Of a stretch of 64,000 bases of DNA, positions 53,845 through 63,011 are shown one piece after another. The notes under the pieces are model-generated. The model made no database searches. It saw only the letters and a program-made list of their open reading frames with translations, and was not told the origin of the DNA. Made by a program: the position numbers and the translations under genes. Position 1 is the first letter of the stretch; each line of letters opens with the position of its first letter. This stretch comes from JAWPMT01 sp965227935 (GTDB lineage: Bacteria; Bacteroidota; Bacteroidia; Cytophagales; Cyclobacteriaceae), in the NCBI GenBank assembly GCA_965227935.1, contig CBDDGS010000019.1, forward strand, positions 2,480,001 to 2,544,000, in the 5' to 3' direction.

Positions 53845-55014
53845 ATGAACTACCAGGACATATTCAGTTATTCGTCAGACCTACTGGTCGGCATTGGGAT
53901 CTTTCTATTCGTGGTGCTTGAGATCTACGTTGTCAACCGTCTGGCGAGATTTTTCAAGAACAAAGCAGGCAAATTCAACTACAAGAGCCTGAAGATTTTC
54001 AACCTGGAAATACTTGATACTGGCAAGCAGCAATTGATCATCAATGCCATTATCAATCTCATTCAGGCCTTCGTCATCTTATCAGCGATCTATTTCACCC
54101 TGGTACTGGCACTCAGCGCGCTACCTGCGACAGCTGATATTGCCCAGCAACTCATCGATTTCATTTTCATTCCCCTTCAAAACATCTCCGAAGACGTAGT
54201 CTCCTATTTGCCGGACTTCTTCAATATTATCGTCACGATCATTGTCTTCAGGTACCTCACCAAAGCTTTGAAGTACCTGACACAGGAAGTAGTTGCTGGC
54301 CGACTCAGTATCCCAGGTTTCGAGGCTCGCACAGCTCAGACCACAGCCAGTATCATCAGGGCACTGTTGTTCATCCTGATGATCATCATCATCCTGCCCT
54401 CCATGCCGGGCTACGAATCACTGGCCTTTAAAGGGATCGTCACCTTCCTCGGCGCACTCATTACCATTGGTGGCAGCTCCGTAATCGCCAACTATATGGC
54501 GGGACTTGTGCTGACCTATATGCACGCCTTCGACAAGGGCGACTGGATTGAAATCGATGGCGTGATGGGCGAAGTGCAGAGCGTGGGGCCGTTCGCCATC
54601 CGACTGCTCTCTACGAAGAAGGAAGATATCTCCATCCCGCACTCGAAAATCCTGGGATCGCATATCAAGAACTACTCAGGCGAAAACAAGGACGTGCTGA
54701 TCCTGCATACCGAGGTAAGCATCGGCTATGATGTCTCCTGGCAACAGGTGAATGAATTACTGTTGCAGGCAGCTGAGCGCACAGAACTTGTCAATATGTC
54801 AAAAGCACCTTTCGTCTTCCAGAAGAAATTGGACGACTTCTACATCGTCTATGAGCTGAACGCCTATCTCAGTGACCCATCAAAAATGAGTCTTGGATAT
54901 TCTGAGTTGCACAAGCACATACTGGATGTCTTCAACGAAGCCGATATAGAGATCATGTCTCCTCATTATTTGGCTAAAAGAGATGGGAGCGATTCCACAA
55001 TTCCAGCGGGTTGA
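53845..55014 (+). CDS. MscS-family mechanosensitive channel, longer form
   Basis: The 389-residue product has about five membrane segments, longer than the classic MscS. The pore helix carries TFLGALITIGGSSVIANYMAGLVLTYM, followed by HAFDKGDWIEIDGVMGEVQSVG and SIPHSKILGSHIKNYSG, the standard MscS beta domain. The C-terminus ends with IMSPHYLAKRDGS. The N-terminal extra helices are typical of the larger MscS-like group. It is divergent from the shorter MscS gene and converges with the sulfotransferase gene (17-bp gap). Confidence 0.93.
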   Translation: MNYQDIFSYSSDLLVGIGIFLFVVLEIYVVNRLARFFKNKAGKFNYKSLKIFNLEILDTGKQQLIINAIINLIQAFVILSAIYFTLVLALSALPATADIAQQLIDFIFIPLQNISEDVVSYLPDFFNIIVTIIVFRYLTKALKYLTQEVVAGRLSIPGFEARTAQTTASIIRALLFILMIIIILPSMPGYESLAFKGIVTFLGALITIGGSSVIANYMAGLVLTYMHAFDKGDWIEIDGVMGEVQSVGPFAIRLLSTKKEDISIPHSKILGSHIKNYSGENKDVLILHTEVSIGYDVSWQQVNELLLQAAERTELVNMSKAPFVFQKKLDDFYIVYELNAYLSDPSKMSLGYSELHKHILDVFNEADIEIMSPHYLAKRDGSDSTIPAG

Positions 55015-55031
55015 TCACTGATGGTTCGATC

Positions 55032-55727
55032 CTACTCAACGAATTGGCCTTTGTACAGCAACAGATCCATCTTGGCATTGAACTCATCCCTTTGATTGGA
55101 ACGAGGAAACGGGCACTCTGGGACCTCTAACCCCAGGAACTCACACAAAGGCGGCCATCCATCTTTGATATCAAATATCAATAATTGGTCCGCCGGCACC
55201 AACTCCCTGATCCGTCGCTCATGCTCCAGGTATACACTGATGGCCAACTCCTTATCCTCAAACCTCGACTTGAATTGCCCCTTCCAGATGATCTTTTCAT
55301 TGTGCATGAAGACCGGGGCCAATCGACGGAAGTCCTTATGTAGCATGGAGTTTTTGATCATCCTGAAAATGTCCCCAGCACCTTTGGGCACACCGCGATA
55401 TATGCTCTCCGTGACACTGCGGTGCCAATCCTCGGGATCACGCGTGGTGTGGATGACCTTAAGATCCGGCTTCAACGCCAACAGCTCTTCGATATACAAG
55501 CACCCCGGATAGTCAACGGACCCCTTGAAGCCATCGAAGAACGCAGGCCAATCCGTCGACCCCGCCTTGTGACCTCTCCTCAAGATCGGCAGTCTCGACG
55601 TGTCTTTCAGCAACTCTATCATGTGATAGCACGGCCCTGAAAGCAGTTGCTCCAGCGCAACCTTGAGGGACATCGTACCTGTGCGGGCAAGGCCACTTCC
55701 TACTACTTGTAAATCCAAATTACGCAC
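55032..55727 (-). CDS. Sulfotransferase family protein (Sulfotransfer_4-like)
   Basis: The 231-residue product has the PAPS-binding P-loop GSGLARTGTMSLK near residues 10-22, the following LEQLLSGPCYHM, the segment DWPAFFDGFKGSVDYPGCLYIEEL, and LKVIHTTRDPEDWHRSV (the 3'-phosphate loop). These match the Sulfotransfer_4 group. It would transfer sulfate from PAPS to a small molecule or lipid in the cytoplasm. It sits between two sulfatases, an arrangement that suggests linked sulfate ester metabolism. It overlaps no gene and ends 17 bp from the MscS stop. Confidence 0.92.
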   Translation of the reverse strand: MRNLDLQVVGSGLARTGTMSLKVALEQLLSGPCYHMIELLKDTSRLPILRRGHKAGSTDWPAFFDGFKGSVDYPGCLYIEELLALKPDLKVIHTTRDPEDWHRSVTESIYRGVPKGAGDIFRMIKNSMLHKDFRRLAPVFMHNEKIIWKGQFKSRFEDKELAISVYLEHERRIRELVPADQLLIFDIKDGWPPLCEFLGLEVPECPFPRSNQRDEFNAKMDLLLYKGQFVE

Positions 55728-55763
55728 CGTTTCAGGTGATCGAAGATAACATCTAATTGAAAT

Positions 55764-55788
55764 AAAAAAAGGCCCCGTGATGGGGCCT
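55764..55788 (-). terminator. Rho-independent terminator of the second sulfatase gene
   Basis: On the minus strand an AGGCCCC / GGGGCCT stem of 7 bp with a five-base loop is followed by seven U (A-run at 55764-55770 on the plus strand). It lies 24 bp after the stop of the sulfatase gene (55812) and upstream of the sulfotransferase start (55727), so the two minus-strand genes are separated transcriptionally. Confidence 0.88.
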
Positions 55789-55811
55789 CTGTATTCTTTG
55801 AAAGACTGTTC

Positions 55812-57326
55812 CTATCTACTCGTCGGTTGCGAGAGCAGCTTCTGCACGACGTTGTCCACAGATAATGAGGAACCCAAGACAGGTGGAAAGTCTCTAAACG
55901 TAGCCAGGAATTGACCGGCAACGTCTTGCGCGGGTACAAAGAGCCACATATTGTCTGCATACCACCGGGTGTACAACGCCGACTCCCAGCTTACCTCAAA
56001 TGGGTCAGCCCGCAGGTTGATCACAATCGGCCAGCTTGGTGTTTTGCGGTACGCTTCATTGATGGAGCCTTCCATGATCGCAAAATGAAGCTTCCAGTTG
56101 TTGTAACGGATCGCATTCAGATTGCCACCCGCGTCAAAGTAGAAGATCTCCTTCCGGGGCGCTTCATCGACCTCTCCCTGGAAATAGGGCATCATGTTGT
56201 ATCCATCCAAATGCGCCTTGAACGTCTTACCAGCTGCCTGGTGACCTGTCAGTAGTTTTTGTTTGACATCTGGATCACCTGCCGCAGCGAGCAACGTGGG
56301 CATCATATCCTCGTGAGAGAAGATATCATTGTACACAGTCCCGGGCTCTATGACCCCAGGCCAGCGAATAGCACATGGGACACGGAAACCTCCCTCCCAA
56401 GTTGTTCCTTTTTCTCCAGCAAAGGGAGTAGTACCGCCGTCAGGCCAGGTAAACTTCTCCGCCCCATTGTCGGTAGAATACATGATGATGGTATTGTCGA
56501 TGATACCCAGTTCCTCCAATTTGGCCAGCACCGTGCCAATGGCTTTGTCGTGCTCTGCCATACCGTCGGGATAAAGCCCGATCCCAGTGACTCCCTGGCT
56601 CTCAGGCTTGAGGTGCGTCCAGACGTGCATCCTGGTAGCACTGAGCCATACAAAAAAGGGCTTGCCTGCTTCATGGGCGTTTTCGATGAAAGCAATGGCA
56701 GCTGCTGTGAATTCCTCATCAGCAGTCTCCATTCGCTTGATCGTCAATGGTCCTGTATCCTGGATAGGTCCATCGGCAGTGGAACGGAGGACTCCCCGAG
56801 GAGAATATTTCTCCAGGAATTCTTGGTTGTTGCGAGGGTAGTAATAGGTCTCCGGCTCTTCCTCGGCATTGAGATGGTACAGGTTGCCAAAGAACTCATC
56901 AAAACCGTGATTGGTGGGTAGATGCTCATCGCGATCTCCCAAATGGTTCTTACCGAACTGACCGGACACATACCCATGGGGCTTAAGCAACTCCGCAATA
57001 GTGGGTTGATTGTCTTTGATCCCCTGTTCCGCGCCGGGCATGCCGATCGTCAACAATCCTGTACGGAAGGGGTGTTGGCCAAGGATGAAAGCAGCACGTC
57101 CTGCTGTACACGATTGCTGCGCGTACCAATCCGTAAATAATGCCCCTTCTTTTGCAATACGGTCGATATTGGGCGTTTGATAACCCATCATGCCTTGATT
57201 GTAGGCACTGATGTTGTACCAGCCTATATCATCTCCCCAGATGACCAGGATGTTGGGTTTTTGCTGCGCTTCCGTAGTGAAGATGAACAGCCCGCAGAAA
57301 ATGGCTGTGAATAGTAGTTTTCTCAT
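55812..57326 (-). CDS. Sulfatase (arylsulfatase, S1 type), exported, second copy
   Basis: The 504-residue product has a signal peptide ending IFTTEAQQ. The sulfatase motifs are GDDIG (Asp32, Asp33), the formylglycine site CTAGR (Cys73), FGKNHLGDRDEHLP, MYSTDNGAE and FAGEKGTTWEGG. It is highly similar to the enzyme at 51290-52831 over most of its length (for example both read LPTNHGFDEF followed by GNLYHLNAEEEPE). The copies face opposite directions, separated by two channels and a sulfotransferase. It ends in a clear terminator. Confidence 0.94.
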   Translation of the reverse strand: MRKLLFTAIFCGLFIFTTEAQQKPNILVIWGDDIGWYNISAYNQGMMGYQTPNIDRIAKEGALFTDWYAQQSCTAGRAAFILGQHPFRTGLLTIGMPGAEQGIKDNQPTIAELLKPHGYVSGQFGKNHLGDRDEHLPTNHGFDEFFGNLYHLNAEEEPETYYYPRNNQEFLEKYSPRGVLRSTADGPIQDTGPLTIKRMETADEEFTAAAIAFIENAHEAGKPFFVWLSATRMHVWTHLKPESQGVTGIGLYPDGMAEHDKAIGTVLAKLEELGIIDNTIIMYSTDNGAEKFTWPDGGTTPFAGEKGTTWEGGFRVPCAIRWPGVIEPGTVYNDIFSHEDMMPTLLAAAGDPDVKQKLLTGHQAAGKTFKAHLDGYNMMPYFQGEVDEAPRKEIFYFDAGGNLNAIRYNNWKLHFAIMEGSINEAYRKTPSWPIVINLRADPFEVSWESALYTRWYADNMWLFVPAQDVAGQFLATFRDFPPVLGSSLSVDNVVQKLLSQPTSR

Positions 57327-57487
57327 TGATCGATTGAATATAAAACGGTTATCGGTGGATTTTCTTTATAAGGCAAGTTATGAAGTTCGTCGCAACAGCG
57401 TCCTTAGCGAACCGTCGTATTAACCAGATATTCAGTCCAATGGTTAAACCTTCCTGCCCAATGGCCGACATAACTCACCTAAAGATC

Positions 57488-58750
57488 CTAGAAGCTGATG
57501 GCCGCTTCGATCACGATGCCATCAAACTGACCGTCCTGGAATCGGGTACCTACCCAGCCATTACCATCATGTTGCTGACCGACATATTCCACTTTCGCGA
57601 GGACATTCTTTGTCATCCACCAGCCGCCACCAACATTGAATCGAACAATGTCCTGCGTTGCGCCACCATCAGTTGCGCTGCCAGTTACTGAATTGAAGCG
57701 ACCGCCCACATAGAAGTTCTCACTGGCACCAAAGCGATACAAGGCCTCAGCGCCAATCTGCGTGTACGAACCATCGGTGTCCCGCCCATCAGTGACAAAC
57801 TCAAAGACTCCGAAGAATTCCAGACCCGCGTACTTCACAAATGGATTGATCTGGATCGCCGTGAGGTAGGGAAACCCGGGATTGAATCGTGGATCAAAGT
57901 CACTGCCTCCCGATATCTCGCTCTCCAGCGTGTTATAATAGCGACCACCTGCGCGATCTCCTCCATAGAGATAGTCCCGTGTGCTGCCGGATGTACTGTT
58001 GTAGAATGAGCCGGTTAGTCTCACCCTCAAGTCGTCCGAGATCTGGTTGTCATAACCCAGCTTCGCATAGAAATTGATGCCGTCATCACCTTTGATAGGG
58101 CTTTGGTTGAGGCGTCCGTTGCTGACACCCACCATGGCCAGGAAGTTGGATGGCTGAATGAGCACTTCCAGAAACGGCTGCGTCGTGAAGGCATCCATGA
58201 TATAATTCCCCACAAATGGATTGAAGATGGTCATGGCATTGTCCGATCGCCGGAAGTGAGCATCACCAAAATTGATCTCGTCCATTCCTATCTTGATCGT
58301 GGCAATGTCCATGAACCCAGAAAGGAGTCCCGGGCTGATGAAATCCAGCTTATCCAATTGGATATATCCACCCTTGACATAAGCCTCGGCATGATGACGA
58401 GAAGACAACCAGGTACGCAAGTGCAAGCGAAATCCATCTTGCAACTGTACATCGAGATTGAGGTTAGCAGTCGGTAGGTTAAAGTTGCTTCCGAGGTCTA
58501 CGAGCGTATCCCCGGGATTCTCATTGCTATGTGAGAGCCCCTGAAACTGCATGGCAAAGTCCCCCCCAATGCGCACCTTGAGGCCCTGATAGGCGACTGT
58601 ATCCTCTTTCGACGTCTCAAATACATTGAGTCCTCGCTGGTCCGTCTGACGGAAATACTGCAGGTTTCTGTTCAGTGAAACCGGGGCATCTTGCGCGGTA
58701 AGGAGCATAGGCATCCCCACCGATAGTAAAATCAGTAATTGCTTTTTCAT
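57488..58750 (-). CDS. Porin-like outer-membrane protein
   Basis: The 420-residue product has a signal peptide ending MLLTAQD. A short N-terminal region (SLNRNLQYFRQTDQRGLNVFE) leads to a barrel beginning GLKVRIGGDFAMQFQGLSH. Strands such as GYIQLDKLDF, IKIGMDEINFGDAHFRRSDN and a final FDGIVIEAAISF follow, with terminal Phe. This matches porins of about sixteen strands, of the phosphate-selective or general Gram-negative porin kind. It follows a YceI gene by 34 bp on the same strand, so the two are probably co-transcribed. Substrate unknown. Confidence 0.82.
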   Translation of the reverse strand: MKKQLLILLSVGMPMLLTAQDAPVSLNRNLQYFRQTDQRGLNVFETSKEDTVAYQGLKVRIGGDFAMQFQGLSHSNENPGDTLVDLGSNFNLPTANLNLDVQLQDGFRLHLRTWLSSRHHAEAYVKGGYIQLDKLDFISPGLLSGFMDIATIKIGMDEINFGDAHFRRSDNAMTIFNPFVGNYIMDAFTTQPFLEVLIQPSNFLAMVGVSNGRLNQSPIKGDDGINFYAKLGYDNQISDDLRVRLTGSFYNSTSGSTRDYLYGGDRAGGRYYNTLESEISGGSDFDPRFNPGFPYLTAIQINPFVKYAGLEFFGVFEFVTDGRDTDGSYTQIGAEALYRFGASENFYVGGRFNSVTGSATDGGATQDIVRFNVGGGWWMTKNVLAKVEYVGQQHDGNGWVGTRFQDGQFDGIVIEAAISF

Positions 58751-58784
58751 GGTTTAGTGTGAAGTGTGTGATAGTGATTATAAG

Positions 58785-59339
58785 CTATTTCTTCATAGCG
58801 ATCTCAAATTTGATCGTAACGTCATCACCGGTTTTGATTGCTCCCAACATGGCTGTGGGTGGCGTAATCCCAAAATCGGTCATTTTCATGGGGATCTCAC
58901 CGGTGACCTTGAATGCGTCATCCGACAATTCCTCATAGGTCAAATCAACGGTAATGTCATTGGTCACAGCACCGACAGTCAACTGACCATCACCTGCTAG
59001 TGAAGAGCCTGAAGCTTTCAACTTCTCCGCGACGAAAGTGATCTCAGGATAGTCATCGGCCTTTAGGGCTTTGTATGTGTTGCTGTCCATACCGGCCTTG
59101 CCACTCTTGATGGATTTTACGACGGCCTGCAAGCTCACGTTTGTCAAACTCTTGCCCTTCACTGTCGCCTGCGCCGATACCTCTTCGACCACGGACTCCC
59201 AGTCATGCAGTGTGGATGTCCCCAACACGCTCATCGTACTCTCCGACGTGTCGAGACTATAGTCCCCGTTTTGCGCTGCTAACTGAAATGCCCCAAAGCA
59301 GATCAATAGGGCCGTTGTTTGATAAATAAATTTTTTCAT
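58785..59339 (-). CDS. YceI family periplasmic protein
   Basis: The 184-residue product has a signal peptide ending FQLAAQN and a complete YceI lipocalin-like barrel. Its features are YSLDTSESTMSVLGTSTLHDWE, a SLQAVVKSIKSGK strand, TYKALKADDYPEITF, and a last KTGDDVTIKFEIAMKK. YceI proteins bind isoprenoids or amphiphilic lipids in the periplasm. The start at 59339 gives a normal signal peptide. It pairs with a porin downstream. Another YceI-like protein lies at 63196-63816. Confidence 0.92.
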   Translation of the reverse strand: MKKFIYQTTALLICFGAFQLAAQNGDYSLDTSESTMSVLGTSTLHDWESVVEEVSAQATVKGKSLTNVSLQAVVKSIKSGKAGMDSNTYKALKADDYPEITFVAEKLKASGSSLAGDGQLTVGAVTNDITVDLTYEELSDDAFKVTGEIPMKMTDFGITPPTAMLGAIKTGDDVTIKFEIAMKK

Positions 59340-59645
59340 GATTTGAGAATTATGTCTGACATGGTAAAGGTTCAAAATACAACTGGGAATTTGATAAACT
59401 AAGGCCACAAATTCTGAAGATACCTAACAATTGTCATGCTAAAAGAAGAAAAACTGGCAGTGTGTGCCCAGGCAACGATCCGGTGCCTCCAACTCCGGGA
59501 CTGCATCATGGTATTGTTGTCGGTCTTCCTTGTTCGTGACGTTTCCTGATCAAGCCCAACAAAAACGCAACTCCTTGTCATAGAAAAGAGTTGCGTTTTT
59601 TATTTCAGTGCCACTTCAATTGTGGACTTCAAACTTCTCTAGCTA
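59340..59645. other. 306-bp gap holding the yceI promoter region and one terminator
   Basis: Besides the terminator at 59561-59604 I see no gene here. The minus-strand yceI gene begins at 59339 and the small NTF2-like lipoprotein ends at 59646, so the gap must contain the yceI promoter. No promoter sequence is clear enough to assign. Confidence 0.5.
59561..59604 (-). terminator. Strong rho-independent terminator (may act in both directions)
   Basis: Two arms, AAAACGCAACTC (59562-59573) and GAGTTGCGTTTT (59588-59599), are perfect reverse complements. The loop is 14 bases, with A-rich and T-rich flanks on the two sides. The stop of the minus-strand lipoprotein gene is 42 bp upstream in its direction, so it ends that transcript. 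No plus-strand gene leads into it. Confidence 0.9.
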
Positions 59646-60215
59646 TTAGGCGTCGGTGTCATCGTCATCTTCGCCTTCGTCGCTATCGACGTCGATATCA
59701 GTACCTTCTGGTAAGAACAATGGAGGGAATGTGGGCAGCCCCATTTGCTTCATGACGTCGGCCTCATTCATGAATGTTCTGGACCTTGCAATCTTGCCGC
59801 CTTCGATCTTGTAAACCGTGTTGACCCAAATGTTGACGGGGATATCAGCATTTTTGAACCAGAGCTCGAGATTGGCCCATCCTGAAATCCATTCGCCCGC
59901 GCTCGGCCCTTCGTCAACAAAAGCAGGCAACAACTGCAGCGCTTTAAAATCTATCGACTCATATACGTTGACGGAGTTGAACTTCCACGCCTCGATCCTT
60001 TGCTCTTTGTTGATGCTATCATAAACGCTAGGGCCATATCCCATGTAGTTCTCTGCGAGCATCTCTCCCATCGATTCATAATCTTTCTTCTCGATGGCGT
60101 CCAGAAAGTCTCCGATCAAAGCTACGTTGGCAGCGGCTTTCTCTTTCTGAGCCTTATTGTTGTCACAGGCCGTCAATAAGACGACAGCGACAATCATCAT
60201 CATAACATTCTTCAT
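59646..60215 (-). CDS. NTF2/SnoaL-like lipoprotein with acidic tail
   Basis: The 189-residue product has a lipobox LTAC (Cys17). A helix rich in Lys and Ala is followed by an NTF2/SnoaL-like domain (about 32-155) with DFLDAIEKKDYESMGEMLAENYMGYGPS, WANLELWFKNADIPV and VNTVYKIEGGKIARSRTF. The last 17 residues are almost wholly acidic (SDEGEDDDDTDA). It could bind a small hydrophobic ligand in the periplasm. Catalytic residues are not evident. It is 43 bp after the next gene upstream and may share a transcript. Confidence 0.85.
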   Translation of the reverse strand: MKNVMMMIVAVVLLTACDNNKAQKEKAAANVALIGDFLDAIEKKDYESMGEMLAENYMGYGPSVYDSINKEQRIEAWKFNSVNVYESIDFKALQLLPAFVDEGPSAGEWISGWANLELWFKNADIPVNIWVNTVYKIEGGKIARSRTFMNEADVMKQMGLPTFPPLFLPEGTDIDVDSDEGEDDDDTDA

Positions 60216-60258
60216 AGAAAGGTGTGATTGAAAATTTGCTTAAAGATACGGGTTCTTC

Positions 60259-60726
60259 TTAGTCGTCCAACTCGCCAATGAAGGGAATGCCTTCGAGGAG
60301 CTGCGCCTGAATAACACTTTCGAAGTAGCGCTCGATTTGATAAAACTGACCAGCAGCCTTTGCTCCAGCTGTTTTCTTCATCTTTTTGTAAGTCTTCAAT
60401 AGTAGCTTGTCCCTGGCAATCCGCTGCTTGTAAGAAGCGTTCACCAACTCGTCGATCTTCTCATCCGAGATACCGTCGTAATTGTCGGCGTAGTCTTTCA
60501 GGAGCTGGATACGTCCCTGGCCCAGTGCTTTGCGACCTGTTTCATATTCGTCAAAAGCTGTCCAAAAGGCTGTTTCTGCTTCACCTTCCACTTCGACAAA
60601 ATCGGCCACGATGGCTTTCTTTTCCATGCCGAAAACAGACTGAATGAATTCAACCTCCGGAGAAGATTGGGCTGAAACAACCTGCAGAGAAACGATAGCG
60701 ACAATTAGCAATGAGATCCTTTTCAT
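60259..60726 (-). CDS. Small secreted helical protein of unknown function
   Basis: The 155-residue product has a signal peptide ending QVVSAQSS, then an all-helical domain with ETAFWTAFDEYETGRKALGQGRIQLLKDYADNYD, SYKQRIARDKLLLKTYKKM and QFYQIERYFESVIQAQLL. The FW..FDEYE..R..LG..RI.LL..YA pattern recurs in Bacteroidota secreted proteins related in feel to the LTXXQ/Spy type of periplasmic chaperones. That relation is tentative. It lies 43 bp upstream of the NTF2-like lipoprotein gene. Confidence 0.8.
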   Translation of the reverse strand: MKRISLLIVAIVSLQVVSAQSSPEVEFIQSVFGMEKKAIVADFVEVEGEAETAFWTAFDEYETGRKALGQGRIQLLKDYADNYDGISDEKIDELVNASYKQRIARDKLLLKTYKKMKKTAGAKAAGQFYQIERYFESVIQAQLLEGIPFIGELDD

Positions 60727-60833
60727 AGTATTGATTGATAATTCCTTGGTTAAATGAATTTTGGGCGAAGATAGGAAGAAAACCGGGCGGGAAAAGCGAT
60801 GACAATGAAGGAATTAGACCAGTGCTTGACAAA

Positions 60834-61862
60834 TCACTCACCCAATATTTGATCCAGCTGTTTGATCCGCTTTTTAATGCGGAATCCCATCACAAGCTTG
60901 ACCTGACCGGAGGTGAAGGCATAGCTGTTATCGTGCCGTATATTCACGAAATTGCCATTCAGGGTAAGGGAAAGGAGGTAATAATGCCGCAAACCCGAAT
61001 ATCCGATACCTGTTTTTACCACCATCTTCGCCACCCACGGACCAGGCTTGTAGGACAGGTCCCGCGCCTCGACGGTGCCGAGGTTGATACCCAATCCCGG
61101 CGTACCACTCAGGACAAAGAAGAGCCGTTTTGGCAACTTGATCACCTGGGTAAAGCCGAGTAGCATACCCGTTTCAAAGAAGCTCGTGCGCCTTATGAGA
61201 CCGTAGTCATTGAAGTCATCCTGAAACTCAGGGGGGACCAAAGTAGAATCTGCCTTCAGGCGATGATAATTAAGGAATGCACCCATGCTGAAGCTGATCC
61301 CACCTTTTTTTACCTCACTACCACCTTGCAAGATCTTGACAATGTTTACGCGTGTCAGATTGAAGAGGTGCTGATGGTTGATTGAGATCACCAGATTGCG
61401 AATGTCCGCCCGCTGATTGTTTTCGATATCGTGATTCCTCAAGTTATAACCCCGATATTCATGCAGCGAGAAGTCAAGGATCGACTTTGGCATAGCCAAT
61501 GATGCCGCTAGTGCCAGCCGTGAGTTTTCCACGTCGCTGGCGGAAATTGGGTTGAACCCAAAGTCAACAGTGAGGTATTTGTAATTGATGCCCACACCCG
61601 TACTGTAGAGAGCTATTGGGGCATATACGAGTCGCGTGTCGCTCTCCCGGCTGGACAGTAAAAGCCCTTGCATTTTGAAGGTCCCGAAGGCTCGTATCGA
61701 CCAGCTGCTATTCTCCACCTGGAGATAATTGCTGTCGATTTCAGCATGTGGGATCGGTGGCATGCTGGGCATATCCAGCAGTTGGGCACTTGAGACCAAC
61801 GCCGAACAAATCGCCAGGACAAAAAGCAGACATCTCACTTGAAGGATCAGAGCTCTGTACAT
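60834..61862 (-). CDS. DUF4421-like outer-membrane beta-barrel
   Basis: The 342-residue product (start at 61862; another ATG 24 bases upstream is possible) has a signal peptide ending LVSSAQLL. The mature part starts YLQVENSSWSIRAFGTFKMQG. Barrel strands follow, such as LVYAPIALYSTGVGINYKYLTVDFGF, KSILDFSLHEYRGYN and SYKPGPWVAKMVVKTGIGY, and it ends VKLVMGFRIKKRIKQL. This is the DUF4421 pattern, an outer-membrane barrel of unknown role in Bacteroidota. It is downstream of an Omp85-type gene by 42 bp on the same strand and probably in one operon with it. Confidence 0.85.
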   Translation of the reverse strand: MYRALILQVRCLLFVLAICSALVSSAQLLDMPSMPPIPHAEIDSNYLQVENSSWSIRAFGTFKMQGLLLSSRESDTRLVYAPIALYSTGVGINYKYLTVDFGFNPISASDVENSRLALAASLAMPKSILDFSLHEYRGYNLRNHDIENNQRADIRNLVISINHQHLFNLTRVNIVKILQGGSEVKKGGISFSMGAFLNYHRLKADSTLVPPEFQDDFNDYGLIRRTSFFETGMLLGFTQVIKLPKRLFFVLSGTPGLGINLGTVEARDLSYKPGPWVAKMVVKTGIGYSGLRHYYLLSLTLNGNFVNIRHDNSYAFTSGQVKLVMGFRIKKRIKQLDQILGE

Positions 61863-61904
61863 ACCAAGCATCAAGTTAATCATCATCCACTAACGACGCG
61901 ATGC

Positions 61905-63011
61905 TTACCTCCCAAAGGTCTCCCCTATGCGAAATGTGAGACTCCAGTCGTTGCGTCCCACACCTGCATCAAAGCCTATATTGATTCCCTCCTTGGGTAT
62001 CATCTGGTAACGTATGCCTCCGCCCGCACTTGGCAGAAACGGAGCACTTCCGATATCAGCGATTTTCTCCACAGCAAGTCCAAACCCGAGAAACCCGATC
62101 ACTCCGAAACGCTTGTGGACATTTTGCCTCAATTCCGCCTGTAAGGCGTAAACTTGATTCCCTCGAAACTCGCCTTGCGCATAGCCTCGTAGGTCATCCC
62201 TACCGATGACATTCTGTCCCTGGAATGGCACATCACCCGAGGCCACATCGGCATAAAACCGGGACACCAGGATGGACTTGCTGTTTTTCCTCAAGTCCAA
62301 AAAGTGATTGAAGACCACCTTGTACTTATTGAAATCCTGGGTCGCTCCAAATGCCTCCCGGATGAAACTGTTCTCAAACTGGGCGAAGATCCCCTTTGTC
62401 GGGAAGTTCACATTGTCCCGAGTATCGTACGAGAGGTTGTAACCAAGACTGAAGAGGTCCGCCTCGGTCGGTGGTAGTCCGGGCACATCAATGTCGAAGG
62501 TTGTGATCGTGCGATTGCCGAGAAACAGCACTCCGGCGTAGAGGTCACCAATCACTTTTCGCTTCACATCGAAGTAGAAAAACTTCATTTCGGTGTTGAA
62601 GTCAATCCATATACCCTCATCACCATCATTGATGCCCGCCGGTGGTGGCAGTGTCGGCAAGCCTTGGAAGTACTGAAAAAATATGTTCCCTGAACCCACG
62701 GCCAGTGTCGATCGCCAGATATCCTGCTTTAAATACAGCTGCTGAACACCCAACAGCATGGAGGTCTTATTGGTGGCGTACATACCGACGACCATCGTGG
62801 AGGAAGACGGAGAAATGGTGTCCTGCTTGTTGATCGGATAAAAGACCGTCCCGATGCCGCCGAAAATGAATTCGATGGATCGGTTGTAGTTGACAATGGG
62901 GATACCCGCAAAAGAGATTTTCTTGTCTTCCTTTTCTTTCTTCCCCGCGCGCTGAGAAAAAGCGCTGGTGACTATAAGCAGCAAAAGGACAAAAACCGGT
63001 AACTTCTTCAT
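61905..63011 (-). CDS. Omp85-type surface-antigen barrel without POTRA domains
   Basis: The 368-residue product has a signal peptide ending TSAFSQRA and a charged linker (GKKEKEDKK). The barrel starts FAGIPIVNYNRSIEFIFGG and has the loop-6 motif DLRGYAQGEFRG and a closing WSLTFRIGETFG. It is like the barrel at 35731-36885 in lacking POTRA modules. The presence of a full Omp85 barrel suggests export or surface display of something, but its partner is not visible. It lies upstream of the DUF4421-like gene. Confidence 0.88.
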   Translation of the reverse strand: MKKLPVFVLLLLIVTSAFSQRAGKKEKEDKKISFAGIPIVNYNRSIEFIFGGIGTVFYPINKQDTISPSSSTMVVGMYATNKTSMLLGVQQLYLKQDIWRSTLAVGSGNIFFQYFQGLPTLPPPAGINDGDEGIWIDFNTEMKFFYFDVKRKVIGDLYAGVLFLGNRTITTFDIDVPGLPPTEADLFSLGYNLSYDTRDNVNFPTKGIFAQFENSFIREAFGATQDFNKYKVVFNHFLDLRKNSKSILVSRFYADVASGDVPFQGQNVIGRDDLRGYAQGEFRGNQVYALQAELRQNVHKRFGVIGFLGFGLAVEKIADIGSAPFLPSAGGGIRYQMIPKEGINIGFDAGVGRNDWSLTFRIGETFGR

